From Arcuatula senhousia (Eukaryota > Mollusca > Bivalvia > Mytilida > Mytilidae): a DNA stretch of 64,000 nucleotides. Position numbers and translations under genes: made by a program. The notes under the pieces were generated by a model. It made no database searches. It saw only the letters and a list, made by a program, of their open reading frames with translations, and had not been told where the DNA came from. The stretch lies in the NCBI GenBank assembly GCA_963971305.1, contig CAXARO010001773.1, positions 64,501 to 128,500 of the forward strand, read 5' to 3'. This document shows positions 35,955 through 50,047 of this stretch, piece by piece. The stretch's first letter is position 1. Every line of letters starts with the position of its first letter.

Positions 35955-37967
35955 TTGCATGCCCATGGTACACCTAACTCAAAAACGGCTTTGTCTAGAG
36001 ACTTGCGGTTTTTTGCATTGGCTCGCCCGTCAAAAATTACTGCCCCTACGGGGCCGATTTTTCAATTTGGTGACGATAAGAGTACGGGAACAGGCCCAAA
36101 TGAGCACAAATTGATATCTGCAAAGTGGTCAACATGGCAACCGTAACCCCAACCCTTCCAAAAATATTTTTTTCGAGTTTTTCATCCAAAAACTTAATAC
36201 GAATCACTCATCGGTTTTCTTCCCTGACCTCCCTGTTTCTTGATAAAAAATTCTGTAGAAAAATACGCGAAAAACACATTTTTTAAGAAAAAAAGGGTTA
36301 GGGTTAGGGTTAGGGTTAAGGGTTAGGGTTAGGGTCAGTTTTATGGTCAGGGTTAGGGTTTTAGGGTTAAGGGTTAGGGTTAGGGTTAGGGTTAGGGTTA
36401 GGTAATTAGGGGTAACCCTTATCTGCACATTCCGCCAACGGTAAACCGTCTTGGTTGCGTATGAATAAAGGGTTAGTGTCAGGGTTAAGGGTTAGGGTTA
36501 GCCGGAACTTCTTTTTGAAAATTTTGATTACAAACTTTACATGCTAATATCTCAGTCATTTCTTAACCGATTTCAACGATCAAAATCGCGTTGGAAAGTA
36601 TTTTTAATAAGCTTTTCAACTAAATGGAGCGGATGAGCATAGACGCTCGGATTGATTACAAAAAGAAAGAAAATAAAAATCTACTTACCCCAATCTTTTA
36701 CAGAAACGGCCTTCGTCTTTCTTGTTTGTCATAATCGTCTTGTCTTGTAAATGTTCTGTAACAAAAAGGGGTAAAACGTATGAGTTATTACATCCAACAC
36801 TTTCGCATGAAAAAATACGAAATTCAGGATCAATAGTTCAGGATCAATTTTGGACGAAAAGGACATTAAACCGCCCTTCGATCCCCACAAAGTCAATCGT
36901 GAATGGTTATGACAGGATAAGGTAGTCAACAACAATATCTACGCTGTGTAAAAGTTTCATGAAGATCCATCGAGTGGTTTCAGAGTTGCGGTCGATAAGA
37001 GCTGTCCTTGGTCAACCATGGCTCATCTCCAACTTTAGCCTATAGAAGCCCCGATATCTATCTAAGCAATGTTAAACATGAATTTTACACATCTGTGTTA
37101 AGTCACAAAGATCGTGTAAAAGTTTCATAAAGATCCCACGACAGGTGTAGAAGTAATAGCAGCTTAAAAGGCTGTCATCATGTTTTGAAGTGACCACGTC
37201 ATTTCATATTCATTGTATCATTTTTGTGCGCAGGAATGCCAGTAACAAAAAGTATGCGCGTGGACTTGTTTTTTTTTTTTTTTTTTTTTTTTTTTTTGAA
37301 TTAGCTACTGATTTTTTTTCTTCCTTTTGCCTTCTCTTTCCTTCTTTTTTTTTCTCTTTGTCCCTTTTTTGTGTTCGTTTTTTTTTTCTCGGATTTTTTG
37401 CACATATTCGTCGTGCGCCCCGCCTGTAAATAACTGGTTCACTGTCTCAGCTACACGTTTGTTTTCAGTCAGGCTATTGTTTTTTGATCAAACAGGCTTT
37501 GTATTTGCGGTTTTTGTCGAATTCTGTCGCCAATTCGTTGGTATTTTTCCGATCTAGAAGCTACAAGGACCCGAATGGTAAAAAAATCGCCTACATTGAG
37601 AGGAAAATCTTGTTCCTAGAAAAAAATTCCAGTCTCGCTTGTGCTCAACCGACGTACAATCCCTTTACTGTGTCCGACAGATCACGATTTGTGCCGTTTA
37701 ACACATTTTACAGAACCGGGCTACCTATCGCCGATCAAAAGTTATGATGCCTCAAACTTGCATCACTTTCAGGTCCGAGTCTAGACATTGTACAAGTTAG
37801 CAATGTTCAATGAGGTAGGAAAAAGCTTACTTACCGTGTACATTTCTTTACCTAAACTAGGTCTGGAGAATGAACAATTAGCTTTACAATCATGGTTCAA
37901 TTTTTAAAATCGGTCAAGAGATGACCGAGATACAAGCACTTAAAGTTAACAATTAACCTTTGCCGTT
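35955..37967 (+). repeat. Repeat unit 19 (private +2 and -3 indels)
   Basis: 2013 bp. Main block 36295-36402 is 108 bp because two extra T sit at about 36359-36362 (GGGTTTTAGGG). Near 36787-36790 three bases are lost (TTATTACATCC instead of TTATTTGCACATCC). Poly-T 37269-37297 (29). Confidence 0.97.
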
Positions 37968-39979
37968 TTGCATGCCCATGGTACACCTAACTCAAAAACG
38001 GCTTTGTCTAGAGACTTGCGGTTTTTTGCATTGGCTCGCCCGTCAAAAATTACTGCCCCTACGGGGCCGATTTTTCAATTTGGTGACGATAAGAGTACGG
38101 GAACAGGCCCAAATGAGCACAAATTGATATCTGCAAAGTGGTCAACATGGCACCGTAACCCCAACCCTTCCAAAAATATTTTTTTCGAGTTTTTCATCCA
38201 AAAACTTAATACGAATCACTCATCGGTTTTCTTCCCTGACCTCCCTGTTTCTTGATAAAAAATTCTGTAGAAAAATACGCGAAAAACACATTTTTTAAGA
38301 AAAAAAGGGTTAGGGTTAGGGTTAGGGTTAAGGGTTAGGGTTAGGGTCAGTTTTATGGTCAGGGTTAGGGTTAGGGTTAAGGGTTAGGGTTAGGGTTAGG
38401 GTTAGGGTTAGGTAATTAGGGGTAACCCTTATCTGCACATTCCGCCAACGGTAAACCGTCTTGGTTGCGTATGAATAAAGGGTTAGTGTCAGGGTTAAGG
38501 GTTAGGGTTAGCCGGAACTTCTTTTTGAAAATTTTGATTACAAACTTTACATGCTAATATCTCAGTCATTTCTTAACCGATTTCAACGATCAAAATCGCG
38601 TTGGAAAGTATTTTTAATAAGCTTTTCAACTAAATGGAGCGGATGAGCATAGACGCTCGGATTGATTACAAAAAGAAAGAAAATAAAAATCTACTTACCC
38701 CAATCTTTTACAGAAACGGCCTTCGTCTTTCTTGTTTGTCATAATCGTCTTGTCTTGTAAATGTTCTGTAACAAAAAGGGGTAAAACGTATGAGTTATTT
38801 GCACATCCAACACTTTCGCATGAAAAAATACGAAATTCAGGATCAATAGTTCAGGATCAATTTTGGACGAAAAGGACATTAAACCGCCCTTCGATCCCCA
38901 CAAAGTCAATCGTGAATGGTTATGACAGGATAAGGTAGTCAACAACAATATCTACGCTGTGTAAAAGTTTCATGAAGATCCATCGAGTGGTTTCAGAGTT
39001 GCGGTCGATAAGAGCTGTCCTTGGTCAACCATGGCTCATCTCCAACTTTAGCCTATAGAAGCCCCGATATCTATCTAAGCAATGTTAAACATGAATTTTA
39101 CACATCTGTGTTAAGTCACAAAGATCGTGTAAAAGTTTCATAAAGATCCCACGACAGGTGTAGAAGTAATAGCAGCTTAAAAGGCTGTCATCATGTTTTG
39201 AAGTGACCACGTCATTTCATATTCATTGTATCATTTTTGTGCGCAGGAATGCCAGTAACAAAAAGTATGCGCGTGGACTTGTTTTTTTTTTTTTTTTTTT
39301 TTTTTTTTTGAATTAGCTACTGATTTTTTTTCTTCCTTTTGCCTTCTCTTTCCTTCTTTTTTTTTCTCTTTGTCCCTTTTTTGTGTTCGTTTTTTTTTTC
39401 TCGGATTTTTTGCACATATTCGTCGTGCGCCCCGCCTGTAAATAACTGGTTCACTGTCTCAGCTACACGTTTGTTTTCAGTCAGGCTATTGTTTTTTGAT
39501 CAAACAGGCTTTGTATTTGCGGTTTTTGTCGAATTCTGTCGCCAATTCGTTGGTATTTTTCCGATCTAGAAGCTACAAGGACCCGAATGGTAAAAAAATC
39601 GCCTACATTGAGAGGAAAATCTTGTTCCTAGAAAAAAATTCCAGTCTCGCTTGTGCTCAACCGACGTACAATCCCTTTACTGTGTCCGACAGATCACGAT
39701 TTGTGCCGTTTAACACATTTTACAGAACCGGGCTACCTATCGCCGATCAAAAGTTATGATGCCTCAAACTTGCATCACTTTCAGGTCCGAGTCTAGACAT
39801 TGTACAAGTTAGCAATGTTCAATGAGGTAGGAAAAAGCTTACTTACCGTGTACATTTCTTTACCTAAACTAGGTCTGGAGAATGAACAATTAGCTTTACA
39901 ATCATGGTTCAATTTTTAAAATCGGTCAAGAGATGACCGAGATACAAGCACTTAAAGTTAACAATTAACCTTTGCCGTT
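37968..39979 (+). repeat. Repeat unit 20 (private 1-bp deletion)
   Basis: 2012 bp. One A is lost near 38152 (GGCACCG instead of GGCAACCG). This extends a TTG-initiated frame from 63 to 95 codons, an accident of frame rather than a gene. Main TTAGGG block 38307-38412, poly-T 39282-39309 (28). Confidence 0.97.
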
Positions 39980-41991
39980 TTGCATGCCCATGGTACACCT
40001 AACTCAAAAACGGCTTTGTCTAGAGACTTGCGGTTTTTTGCATTGGCTCGCCCGTCAAAAATTACTGCCCCTACGGGGCCGATTTTTCAATTTGGTGACG
40101 ATAAGAGTACGGGAACAGGCCCAAATGAGCACAAATTGATATCTGCAAAGTGGTCAACATGGCAACCGTAACCCCAACCCTTCCAAAAATATTTTTTTCG
40201 AGTTTTTCATCCAAAAACTTAATACGAATCACTCATCGGTTTTCTTCCCTGACCTCCCTGTTTCTTGATAAAAAATTCTGTAGAAAAATACGCGAAAAAC
40301 ACATTTTTTAAGAAAAAAAGGGTTAGGGTTAGGGTTAGGGTTAAGGGTTAGGGTTAGGGTCAGTTTTATGGTCAGGGTTAGGGTTAGGGTTAAGGGTTAG
40401 GGTTAGGGTTAGGGTTAGGGTTAGGTAATTAGGGGTAACCCTTATCTGCACATTCCGCCAACGGTAAACCGTCTTGGTTGCGTATGAATAAAGGGTTAGT
40501 GTCAGGGTTAAGGGTTAGGGTTAGCCGGAACTTCTTTTTGAAAATTTTGATTACAAACTTTACATGCTAATATCTCAGTCATTTCTTAACCGATTTCAAC
40601 GATCAAAATCGCGTTGGAAAGTATTTTTAATAAGCTTTTCAACTAAATGGAGCGGATGAGCATAGACGCTCGGATTGATTACAAAAAGAAAGAAAATAAA
40701 AATCTACTTACCCCAATCTTTTACAGAAACGGCCTTCGTCTTTCTTGTTTGTCATAATCGTCTTGTCTTGTAAATGTTCTGTAACAAAAAGGGGTAAAAC
40801 GTATGAGTTATTTGCACATCCAACACTTTCGCATGAAAAAATACGAAATTCAGGATCAATAGTTCAGGATCAATTTTGGACGAAAAGGACATTAAACCGC
40901 CCTTCGATCCCCACAAAGTCAATCGTGAATGGTTATGACAGGATAAGGTAGTCAACAACAATATCTACGCTGTGTAAAAGTTTCATGAAGATCCATCGAG
41001 TGGTTTCAGAGTTGCGGTCGATAAGAGCTGTCCTTGGTCAACCATGGCTCATCTCCAACTTTAGCCTATAGAAGCCCCGATATCTATCTAAGCAATGTTA
41101 AACATGAATTTTACACATCTGTGTTAAGTCACAAAGATCGTGTAAAAGTTTCATAAAGATCCCACGACAGGTGTAGAAGTAATAGCAGCTTAAAAGGCTG
41201 TCATCATGTTTTGAAGTGACCACGTCATTTCATATTCATTGTATCATTTTTGTGCGCAGGAATGCCAGTAACAAAAAGTATGCGCGTGGACTTGTTTTTT
41301 TTTTTTTTTTTTTTTTTTTTTGAATTAGCTACTGATTTTTTTTCTTCCTTTTGCCTTCTCTTTCCTTCTTTTTTTTTCTCTTTGTCCCTTTTTTGTGTTC
41401 GTTTTTTTTTTCTCGGATTTTTTGCACATATTCGTCGTGCGCCCCGCCTGTAAATAACTGGTTCACTGTCTCAGCTACACGTTTGTTTTCAGTCAGGCTA
41501 TTGTTTTTTGATCAAACAGGCTTTGTATTTGCGGTTTTTGTCGAATTCTGTCGCCAATTCGTTGGTATTTTTCCGATCTAGAAGCTACAAGGACCCGAAT
41601 GGTAAAAAAATCGCCTACATTGAGAGGAAAATCTTGTTCCTAGAAAAAAATTCCAGTCTCGCTTGTGCTCAACCGACGTACAATCCCTTTACTGTGTCCG
41701 ACAGATCACGATTTGTGCCGTTTAACACATTTTACAGAACCGGGCTACCTATCGCCGATCAAAAGTTATGATGCCTCAAACTTGCATCACTTTCAGGTCC
41801 GAGTCTAGACATTGTACAAGTTAGCAATGTTCAATGAGGTAGGAAAAAGCTTACTTACCGTGTACATTTCTTTACCTAAACTAGGTCTGGAGAATGAACA
41901 ATTAGCTTTACAATCATGGTTCAATTTTTAAAATCGGTCAAGAGATGACCGAGATACAAGCACTTAAAGTTAACAATTAACCTTTGCCGTT
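39980..41991 (+). repeat. Repeat unit 21
   Basis: 2012 bp. Main TTAGGG block 40320-40425, poly-T 41295-41321 (27). The poly-T accounts for the whole 2-bp shortfall against consensus. Confidence 0.97.
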
Positions 41992-43301
41992 TTGCATGCC
42001 CATGGTACACCTAACTCAAAAACGGCTTTGTCTAGAGACTTGCGGTTTTTTGCATTGGCTCGCCCGTCAAAAATTACTGCCCCTACGGGGCCGATTTTTC
42101 AATTTGGTGACGATAAGAGTACGGGAACAGGCCCAAATGAGCACAAATTGATATCTGCAAAGTGGTCAACATGGCAACCGTAACCCCAACCCTTCCAAAA
42201 ATATTTTTTTCGAGTTTTTCATCCAAAAACTTAATACGAATCACTCATCGGTTTTCTCTTCCCTGACCTCCCTGTTTCTTGATAAAAAATTCTGTAGAAA
42301 AATACGCGAAAAACACATTTTTTAAGAAAAAAAGGGTTAGGGTTAGGGTTAGGGTTAAGGGTTAGGGTTAGGGTCAGTTTTATGGTCAGGGTTAGGGTTA
42401 GGGTTAAGGGTTAGGGTTAGGGTTAGGGTTAGGGTTAGGTAATTAGGGGTAACCCTTATCTGCACATTCCGCCAACGGTAAACCGTCTTGGTTGCGTATG
42501 AATAAAGGGTTAGTGTCAGGGTTAAGGGTTAGGGTTAGCCGGAACTTCTTTTTGAAAATTTTGATTACAAACTTTACATGCTAATATCTCAGTCATTTCT
42601 TAACCGATTTCAACGATCAAAATCGCGTTGGAAAGTATTTTTAATAAGCTTTTCAACTAAATGGAGCGGATGAGCATAGACGCTCGGATTGATTACAAAA
42701 AGAAAGAAAATAAAAATCTACTTACCCCAATCTTTTACAGAAACGGCCTTCGTCTTTCTTGTTTGTCATAATCGTCTTGTCTTGTAAATGTTCTGTAACA
42801 AAAAGGGGTAAAACGTATGAGTTATTTGCACATCCAACACTTTCGCATGAAAAAATACGAAATTCAGGATCAATAGTTCAGGATCAATTTTGGACGAAAA
42901 GGACATTAAACCGCCCTTCGATCCCCACAAAGTCAATCGTGAATGGTTATGACAGGATAAGGTAGTCAACAACAATATCTACGCTGTGTAAAAGTTTCAT
43001 GAAGATCCATCGAGTGGTTTCAGAGTTGCGGTCGATAAGAGCTGTCCTTGGTCAACCATGGCTCATCTCCAACTTTAGCCTATAGAAGCCCCGATATCTA
43101 TCTAAGCAATGTTAAACATGAATTTTACACATCTGTGTTAAGTCACAAAGATCGTGTAAAAGTTTCATAAAGATCCCACGACAGGTGTAGAAGTAATAGC
43201 AGCTTAAAAGGCTGTCATCATGTTTTGAAGTGACCACGTCATTTCATATTCATTGTATCATTTTTGTGCGCAGGAATGCCAGTAACAAAAAGTATGCGCG
43301 T

Positions 43302-43337
<36 letters not shown>

Positions 43338-44006
43338 AATTAGCTACTGATTTTTTTTCTTCCTTTTGCCTTCTCTTTCCTTCTTTTTTTTTCTCTTTGT
43401 CCCTTTTTTGTGTTCGTTTTTTTTTTCTCGGATTTTTTGCACATATTCGTCGTGCGCCCCGCCTGTAAATAACTGGTTCACTGTCTCAGCTACACGTTTG
43501 TTTTCAGTCAGGCTATTGTTTTTTGATCAAACAGGCTTTGTATTTACGGTTTTTGTCGAATTCTGTCGCCAATTCGTTGGTATTTTTCCGATCTAGAAGC
43601 TACAAGGACCCGAATGGTAAAAAAATCGCCTACATTGAGAGGAAAATCTTGTTCCTAGAAAAAAATTCCAGTCTCGCTTGTGCTCAACCGACGTACAATC
43701 CCTTTACTGTGTCCGACAGATCACGATTTGTGCCGTTTAACACATTTTACAGAACCGGGCTACCTATCGCCGATCAAACGTTATGATGCCTCAAACTTGC
43801 ATCACTTTCAGGTCCGAGTCTAGACATTGTACAAGTTAGCAATGTTCAATGAGGTAGGAAAAAGCTTACTTACCGTGTACATTTCTTTACCTAAACTAGG
43901 TCTGGAGAATGAACAATTAGCTTTACAATCATGGTTCAATTTTTAAAATCGGTCAAGAGATGACCGAGATACAAGCACTTAAAGTTAACAATTAACCTTT
44001 GCCGTT
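41992..44006 (+). repeat. Repeat unit 22 (haplotype C)
   Basis: 2015 bp. Haplotype C has three linked changes: G to T just before the poly-T (43308), making a pure run 43306-43336 (31); G to A at 43546; A to C at 43779. Two extra bases (CT) at about 42255-42259 are private. Main TTAGGG block 42334-42439. Confidence 0.97.
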
Positions 44007-45320
44007 TTGCATGCCCATGGTACACCTAACTCAAAAACGGCTTTGTCTAGAGACTTGCGGTTTTTTGCATTGGCTCGCCCGTCAAAAATTACTGCCCCTA
44101 CGGGGCCGATTTTTCAATTTGGTGACGATAAGAGTACGGGAACAGGCCCAAATGAGCACAAATTGATATCTGCAAAGTGGTCAACATGGCAACCGTAACC
44201 CCAACCCTTCCAAAAATATTTTTTTCGAGTTTTTCATCCAAAAACTTAATACGAATCACTCATCGGTTTTCTTCCCTGACCTCCCTGTTTCTTGATAAAA
44301 AATTCTGTAGAAAAATACGCGAAAAACACATTTTTTAAGAAAAAAAGGGTTAGGGTTAGGGTTAGGGTTAAGGGTTAGGGTTAGGGTCAGTTTTATGGTC
44401 AGGGTTAGGGTTAGGGTTAAGGGTTAGGGTTAGGGTTAGGGTTAGGGTTAGGTAATTAGGGGTAACCCTTATCTGCACATTCCGCCAACGGTAAACCGTC
44501 TTGGTTGCGTATGAATAAAGGGTTAGTGTCAGGGTTAAGGGTTAGGGTTAGCCGGAACTTCTTTTTGAAAATTTTGATTACAAACTTTACATGCTAATAT
44601 CTCAGTCATTTCTTAACCGATTTCAACGATCAAAATCGCGTTGGAAAGTATTTTTAATAAGCTTTTCAACTAAATGGAGCGGATGAGCATAGACGCTCGG
44701 ATTGATTACAAAAAGAAAGAAAATAAAAATCTACTTACCCCAATCTTTTACAGAAACGGCCTTCGTCTTTCTTGTTTGTCATAATCGTCTTGTCTTGTAA
44801 ATGTTCTGTAACAAAAAGGGGTAAAACGTATGAGTTATTTGCACATCCAACACTTTCGCATGAAAAAATACGAAATTCAGGATCAATAGTTCAGGATCAA
44901 TTTTGGACGAAAAGGACATTAAACCGCCCTTCGATCCCCACAAAGTCAATCGTGAATGGTTATGACAGGATAAGGTAGTCAACAACAATATCTACGCTGT
45001 GTAAAAGTTTCATGAAGATCCATCGAGTGGTTTCAGAGTTGCGGTCGATAAGAGCTGTCCTTGGTCAACCATGGCTCATCTCCAACTTTAGCCTATAGAA
45101 GCCCCGATATCTATCTAAGCAATGTTAAACATGAATTTTACACATCTGTGTTAAGTCACAAAGATCGTGTAAAAGTTTCATAAAGATCCCACGACAGGTG
45201 TAGAAGTAATAGCAGCTTAAAAGGCTGTCATCATGTTTTGAAGTGACCACGTCATTTCATATTCATTGTATCATTTTTGTGCGCAGGAATGCCAGTAACA
45301 AAAAGTATGCGCGTGGACTT

Positions 45321-45352
<32 letters not shown>

Positions 45353-46020
45353 AATTAGCTACTGATTTTTTTTCTTCCTTTTGCCTTCTCTTTCCTTCTT
45401 TTTTTTCTCTTTGTCCCTTTTTTGTGTTCGTTTTTTTTTTCTCGGATTTTTTGCACATATTCGTCGTGCGCCCCGCCTGTAAATAACTGGTTCACTGTCT
45501 CAGCTACACGTTTGTTTTCAGTCAGGCTATTGTTTTTTGATCAAACAGGCTTTGTATTTGCGGTTTTTGTCGAATTCTGTCGCCAATTCGTTGGTATTTT
45601 TCCGATCTAGAAGCTACAAGGACCCGAATGGTAAAAAAATCGCCTACATTGAGAGGAAAATCTTGTTCCTAGAAAAAAATTCCAGTCTCGCTTGTGCTCA
45701 ACCGACGTACAATCCCTTTACTGTGTCCGACAGATCACGATTTGTGCCGTTTAACACATTTTACAGAACCGGGCTACCTATCGCCGATCAAAAGTTATGA
45801 TGCCTCAAACTTGCATCACTTTCAGGTCCGAGTCTAGACATTGTACAAGTTAGCAATGTTCAATGAGGTAGGAAAAAGCTTACTTACCGTGTACATTTCT
45901 TTACCTAAACTAGGTCTGGAGAATGAACAATTAGCTTTACAATCATGGTTCAATTTTTAAAATCGGTCAAGAGATGACCGAGATACAAGCACTTAAAGTT
46001 AACAATTAACCTTTGCCGTT
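44007..46020 (+). repeat. Repeat unit 23 (haplotype D)
   Basis: 2014 bp. Haplotype D: poly-T of 30 (45322-45351), and the next T run shortened from 9 to 8 (45399-45406). Main TTAGGG block 44347-44452. Pairs with unit 22 as a dimer. Confidence 0.97.
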
Positions 46021-47328
46021 TTGCATGCCCATGGTACACCTAACTCAAAAACGGCTTTGTCTAGAGACTTGCGGTTTTTTGCATTGGCTCGCCCGTCAAA
46101 AATTACTGCCCCTACGGGGCCGATTTTTCAATTTGGTGACGATAAGAGTACGGGAACAGGCCCAAATGAGCACAAATTGATATCTGCAAAGTGGTCAACA
46201 TGGCAACCGTAACCCCAACCCTTCCAAAAATATTTTTTTCGAGTTTTTCATCCAAAAACTTAATACGAATCACTCATCGGTTTTCTTCCCTGACCTCCCT
46301 GTTTCTTGATAAAAAATTCTGTAGAAAAATACGCGAAAAACACATTTTTTAAGAAAAAAAGGGTTAGGGTTAGGGTTAGGGTTAAGGGTTAGGGTTAGGG
46401 TCAGTTTTATGGTCAGGGTTAGGGTTAGGGTTAAGGGTTAGGGTTAGGGTTAGGGTTAGGGTTAGGTAATTAGGGGTAACCCTTATCTGCACATTCCGCC
46501 AACGGTAAACCGTCTTGGTTGCGTATGAATAAAGGGTTAGTGTCAGGGTTAAGGGTTAGGGTTAGCCGGAACTTCTTTTTGAAAATTTTGATTACAAACT
46601 TTACATGCTAATATCTCAGTCATTTCTTAACCGATTTCAACGATCAAAATCGCGTTGGAAAGTATTTTTAATAAGCTTTTCAACTAAATGGAGCGGATGA
46701 GCATAGACGCTCGGATTGATTACAAAAAGAAAGAAAATAAAAATCTACTTACCCCAATCTTTTACAGAAACGGCCTTCGTCTTTCTTGTTTGTCATAATC
46801 GTCTTGTCTTGTAAATGTTCTGTAACAAAAAGGGGTAAAACGTATGAGTTATTTGCACATCCAACACTTTCGCATGAAAAAATACGAAATTCAGGATCAA
46901 TAGTTCAGGATCAATTTTGGACGAAAAGGACATTAAACCGCCCTTCGATCCCCACAAAGTCAATCGTGAATGGTTATGACAGGATAAGGTAGTCAACAAC
47001 AATATCTACGCTGTGTAAAAGTTTCATGAAGATCCATCGAGTGGTTTCAGAGTTGCGGTCGATAAGAGCTGTCCTTGGTCAACCATGGCTCATCTCCAAC
47101 TTTAGCCTATAGAAGCCCCGATATCTATCTAAGCAATGTTAAACATGAATTTTACACATCTGTGTTAAGTCACAAAGATCGTGTAAAAGTTTCATAAAGA
47201 TCCCACGACAGGTGTAGAAGTAATAGCAGCTTAAAAGGCTGTCATCATGTTTTGAAGTGACCACGTCATTTCATATTCATTGTATCATTTTTGTGCGCAG
47301 GAATGCCAGTAACAAAAAGTATGCGCGT

Positions 47329-47364
<36 letters not shown>

Positions 47365-48033
47365 AATTAGCTACTGATTTTTTTTCTTCCTTTTGCCTTC
47401 TCTTTCCTTCTTTTTTTTTCTCTTTGTCCCTTTTTTGTGTTCGTTTTTTTTTTCTCGGATTTTTTGCACATATTCGTCGTGCGCCCCGCCTGTAAATAAC
47501 TGGTTCACTGTCTCAGCTACACGTTTGTTTTCAGTCAGGCTATTGTTTTTTGATCAAACAGGCTTTGTATTTACGGTTTTTGTCGAATTCTGTCGCCAAT
47601 TCGTTGGTATTTTTCCGATCTAGAAGCTACAAGGACCCGAATGGTAAAAAAATCGCCTACATTGAGAGGAAAATCTTGTTCCTAGAAAAAAATTCCAGTC
47701 TCGCTTGTGCTCAACCGACGTACAATCCCTTTACTGTGTCCGACAGATCACGATTTGTGCCGTTTAACACATTTTACAGAACCGGGCTACCTATCGCCGA
47801 TCAAACGTTATGATGCCTCAAACTTGCATCACTTTCAGGTCCGAGTCTAGACATTGTACAAGTTAGCAATGTTCAATGAGGTAGGAAAAAGCTTACTTAC
47901 CGTGTACATTTCTTTACCTAAACTAGGTCTGGAGAATGAACAATTAGCTTTACAATCATGGTTCAATTTTTAAAATCGGTCAAGAGATGACCGAGATACA
48001 AGCACTTAAAGTTAACAATTAACCTTTGCCGTT
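46021..48033 (+). repeat. Repeat unit 24 (haplotype C)
   Basis: 2013 bp. All three haplotype C changes at 47335, 47573 and 47806, each exactly 4,027 bp from its counterpart in unit 22. Main TTAGGG block 46361-46466, pure T run 47333-47363 (31). Confidence 0.97.
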
Positions 48034-49347
48034 TTGCATGCCCATGGTACACCTAACTCAAAAACGGCTTTGTCTAGAGACTTGCGGTTTTTTGCATTGG
48101 CTCGCCCGTCAAAAATTACTGCCCCTACGGGGCCGATTTTTCAATTTGGTGACGATAAGAGTACGGGAACAGGCCCAAATGAGCACAAATTGATATCTGC
48201 AAAGTGGTCAACATGGCAACCGTAACCCCAACCCTTCCAAAAATATTTTTTTCGAGTTTTTCATCCAAAAACTTAATACGAATCACTCATCGGTTTTCTT
48301 CCCTGACCTCCCTGTTTCTTGATAAAAAATTCTGTAGAAAAATACGCGAAAAACACATTTTTTAAGAAAAAAAGGGTTAGGGTTAGGGTTAGGGTTAAGG
48401 GTTAGGGTTAGGGTCAGTTTTATGGTCAGGGTTAGGGTTAGGGTTAAGGGTTAGGGTTAGGGTTAGGGTTAGGGTTAGGTAATTAGGGGTAACCCTTATC
48501 TGCACATTCCGCCAACGGTAAACCGTCTTGGTTGCGTATGAATAAAGGGTTAGTGTCAGGGTTAAGGGTTAGGGTTAGCCGGAACTTCTTTTTGAAAATT
48601 TTGATTACAAACTTTACATGCTAATATCTCAGTCATTTCTTAACCGATTTCAACGATCAAAATCGCGTTGGAAAGTATTTTTAATAAGCTTTTCAACTAA
48701 ATGGAGCGGATGAGCATAGACGCTCGGATTGATTACAAAAAGAAAGAAAATAAAAATCTACTTACCCCAATCTTTTACAGAAACGGCCTTCGTCTTTCTT
48801 GTTTGTCATAATCGTCTTGTCTTGTAAATGTTCTGTAACAAAAAGGGGTAAAACGTATGAGTTATTTGCACATCCAACACTTTCGCATGAAAAAATACGA
48901 AATTCAGGATCAATAGTTCAGGATCAATTTTGGACGAAAAGGACATTAAACCGCCCTTCGATCCCCACAAAGTCAATCGTGAATGGTTATGACAGGATAA
49001 GGTAGTCAACAACAATATCTACGCTGTGTAAAAGTTTCATGAAGATCCATCGAGTGGTTTCAGAGTTGCGGTCGATAAGAGCTGTCCTTGGTCAACCATG
49101 GCTCATCTCCAACTTTAGCCTATAGAAGCCCCGATATCTATCTAAGCAATGTTAAACATGAATTTTACACATCTGTGTTAAGTCACAAAGATCGTGTAAA
49201 AGTTTCATAAAGATCCCACGACAGGTGTAGAAGTAATAGCAGCTTAAAAGGCTGTCATCATGTTTTGAAGTGACCACGTCATTTCATATTCATTGTATCA
49301 TTTTTGTGCGCAGGAATGCCAGTAACAAAAAGTATGCGCGTGGACTT

Positions 49348-49379
<32 letters not shown>

Positions 49380-50047
49380 AATTAGCTACTGATTTTTTTT
49401 CTTCCTTTTGCCTTCTCTTTCCTTCTTTTTTTTCTCTTTGTCCCTTTTTTGTGTTCGTTTTTTTTTTCTCGGATTTTTTGCACATATTCGTCGTGCGCCC
49501 CGCCTGTAAATAACTGGTTCACTGTCTCAGCTACACGTTTGTTTTCAGTCAGGCTATTGTTTTTTGATCAAACAGGCTTTGTATTTGCGGTTTTTGTCGA
49601 ATTCTGTCGCCAATTCGTTGGTATTTTTCCGATCTAGAAGCTACAAGGACCCGAATGGTAAAAAAATCGCCTACATTGAGAGGAAAATCTTGTTCCTAGA
49701 AAAAAATTCCAGTCTCGCTTGTGCTCAACCGACGTACAATCCCTTTACTGTGTCCGACAGATCACGATTTGTGCCGTTTAACACATTTTACAGAACCGGG
49801 CTACCTATCGCCGATCAAAAGTTATGATGCCTCAAACTTGCATCACTTTCAGGTCCGAGGCTAGACATTGTACAAGTTAGCAATGTTCAATGAGGTAGGA
49901 AAAAGCTTACTTACCGTGTACATTTCTTTACCTAAACTAGGTCTGGAGAATGAACAATTAGCTTTACAATCATGGTTCAATTTTTAAAATCGGTCAAGAG
50001 ATGACCGAGATACAAGCACTTAAAGTTAACAATTAACCTTTGCCGTT
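48034..50047 (+). repeat. Repeat unit 25 (haplotype D)
   Basis: 2014 bp. Poly-T 49349-49378 (30) and T8 run 49426-49433, as in unit 23. Private T to G at 49860. Main TTAGGG block 48374-48479. Confidence 0.97.

Larger units (their letters stand above)
41992..50047 (+). repeat. Dimeric higher-order repeat, units 22-25 (C-D-C-D)
   Basis: The three C changes and the shortened T run of D recur at a 4,027-bp offset across units 22-23 and 24-25. Without a private 2-bp insertion in unit 22, both dimers are 4,027 bp. This dimer uses different markers from the one at the left end of the window. Confidence 0.9.

Noticed and set aside
36204..36428. 74-codon minus-strand frame rich in Thr-Leu and Asn-Pro
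   Set aside because: It is a translation of the CCCTAA repeats, opened by the private 2-bp insertion in unit 19, and starts with GTG.
37968..38255. 95-codon frame, the longest in the window
   Set aside because: Exists only because of a 1-bp deletion in unit 20; starts with TTG; no recognisable domain.
45252..45458. Lys-rich frame on the minus strand
   Set aside because: It is the antisense of the same pyrimidine tract and appears only where T-run lengths happen to keep it open.
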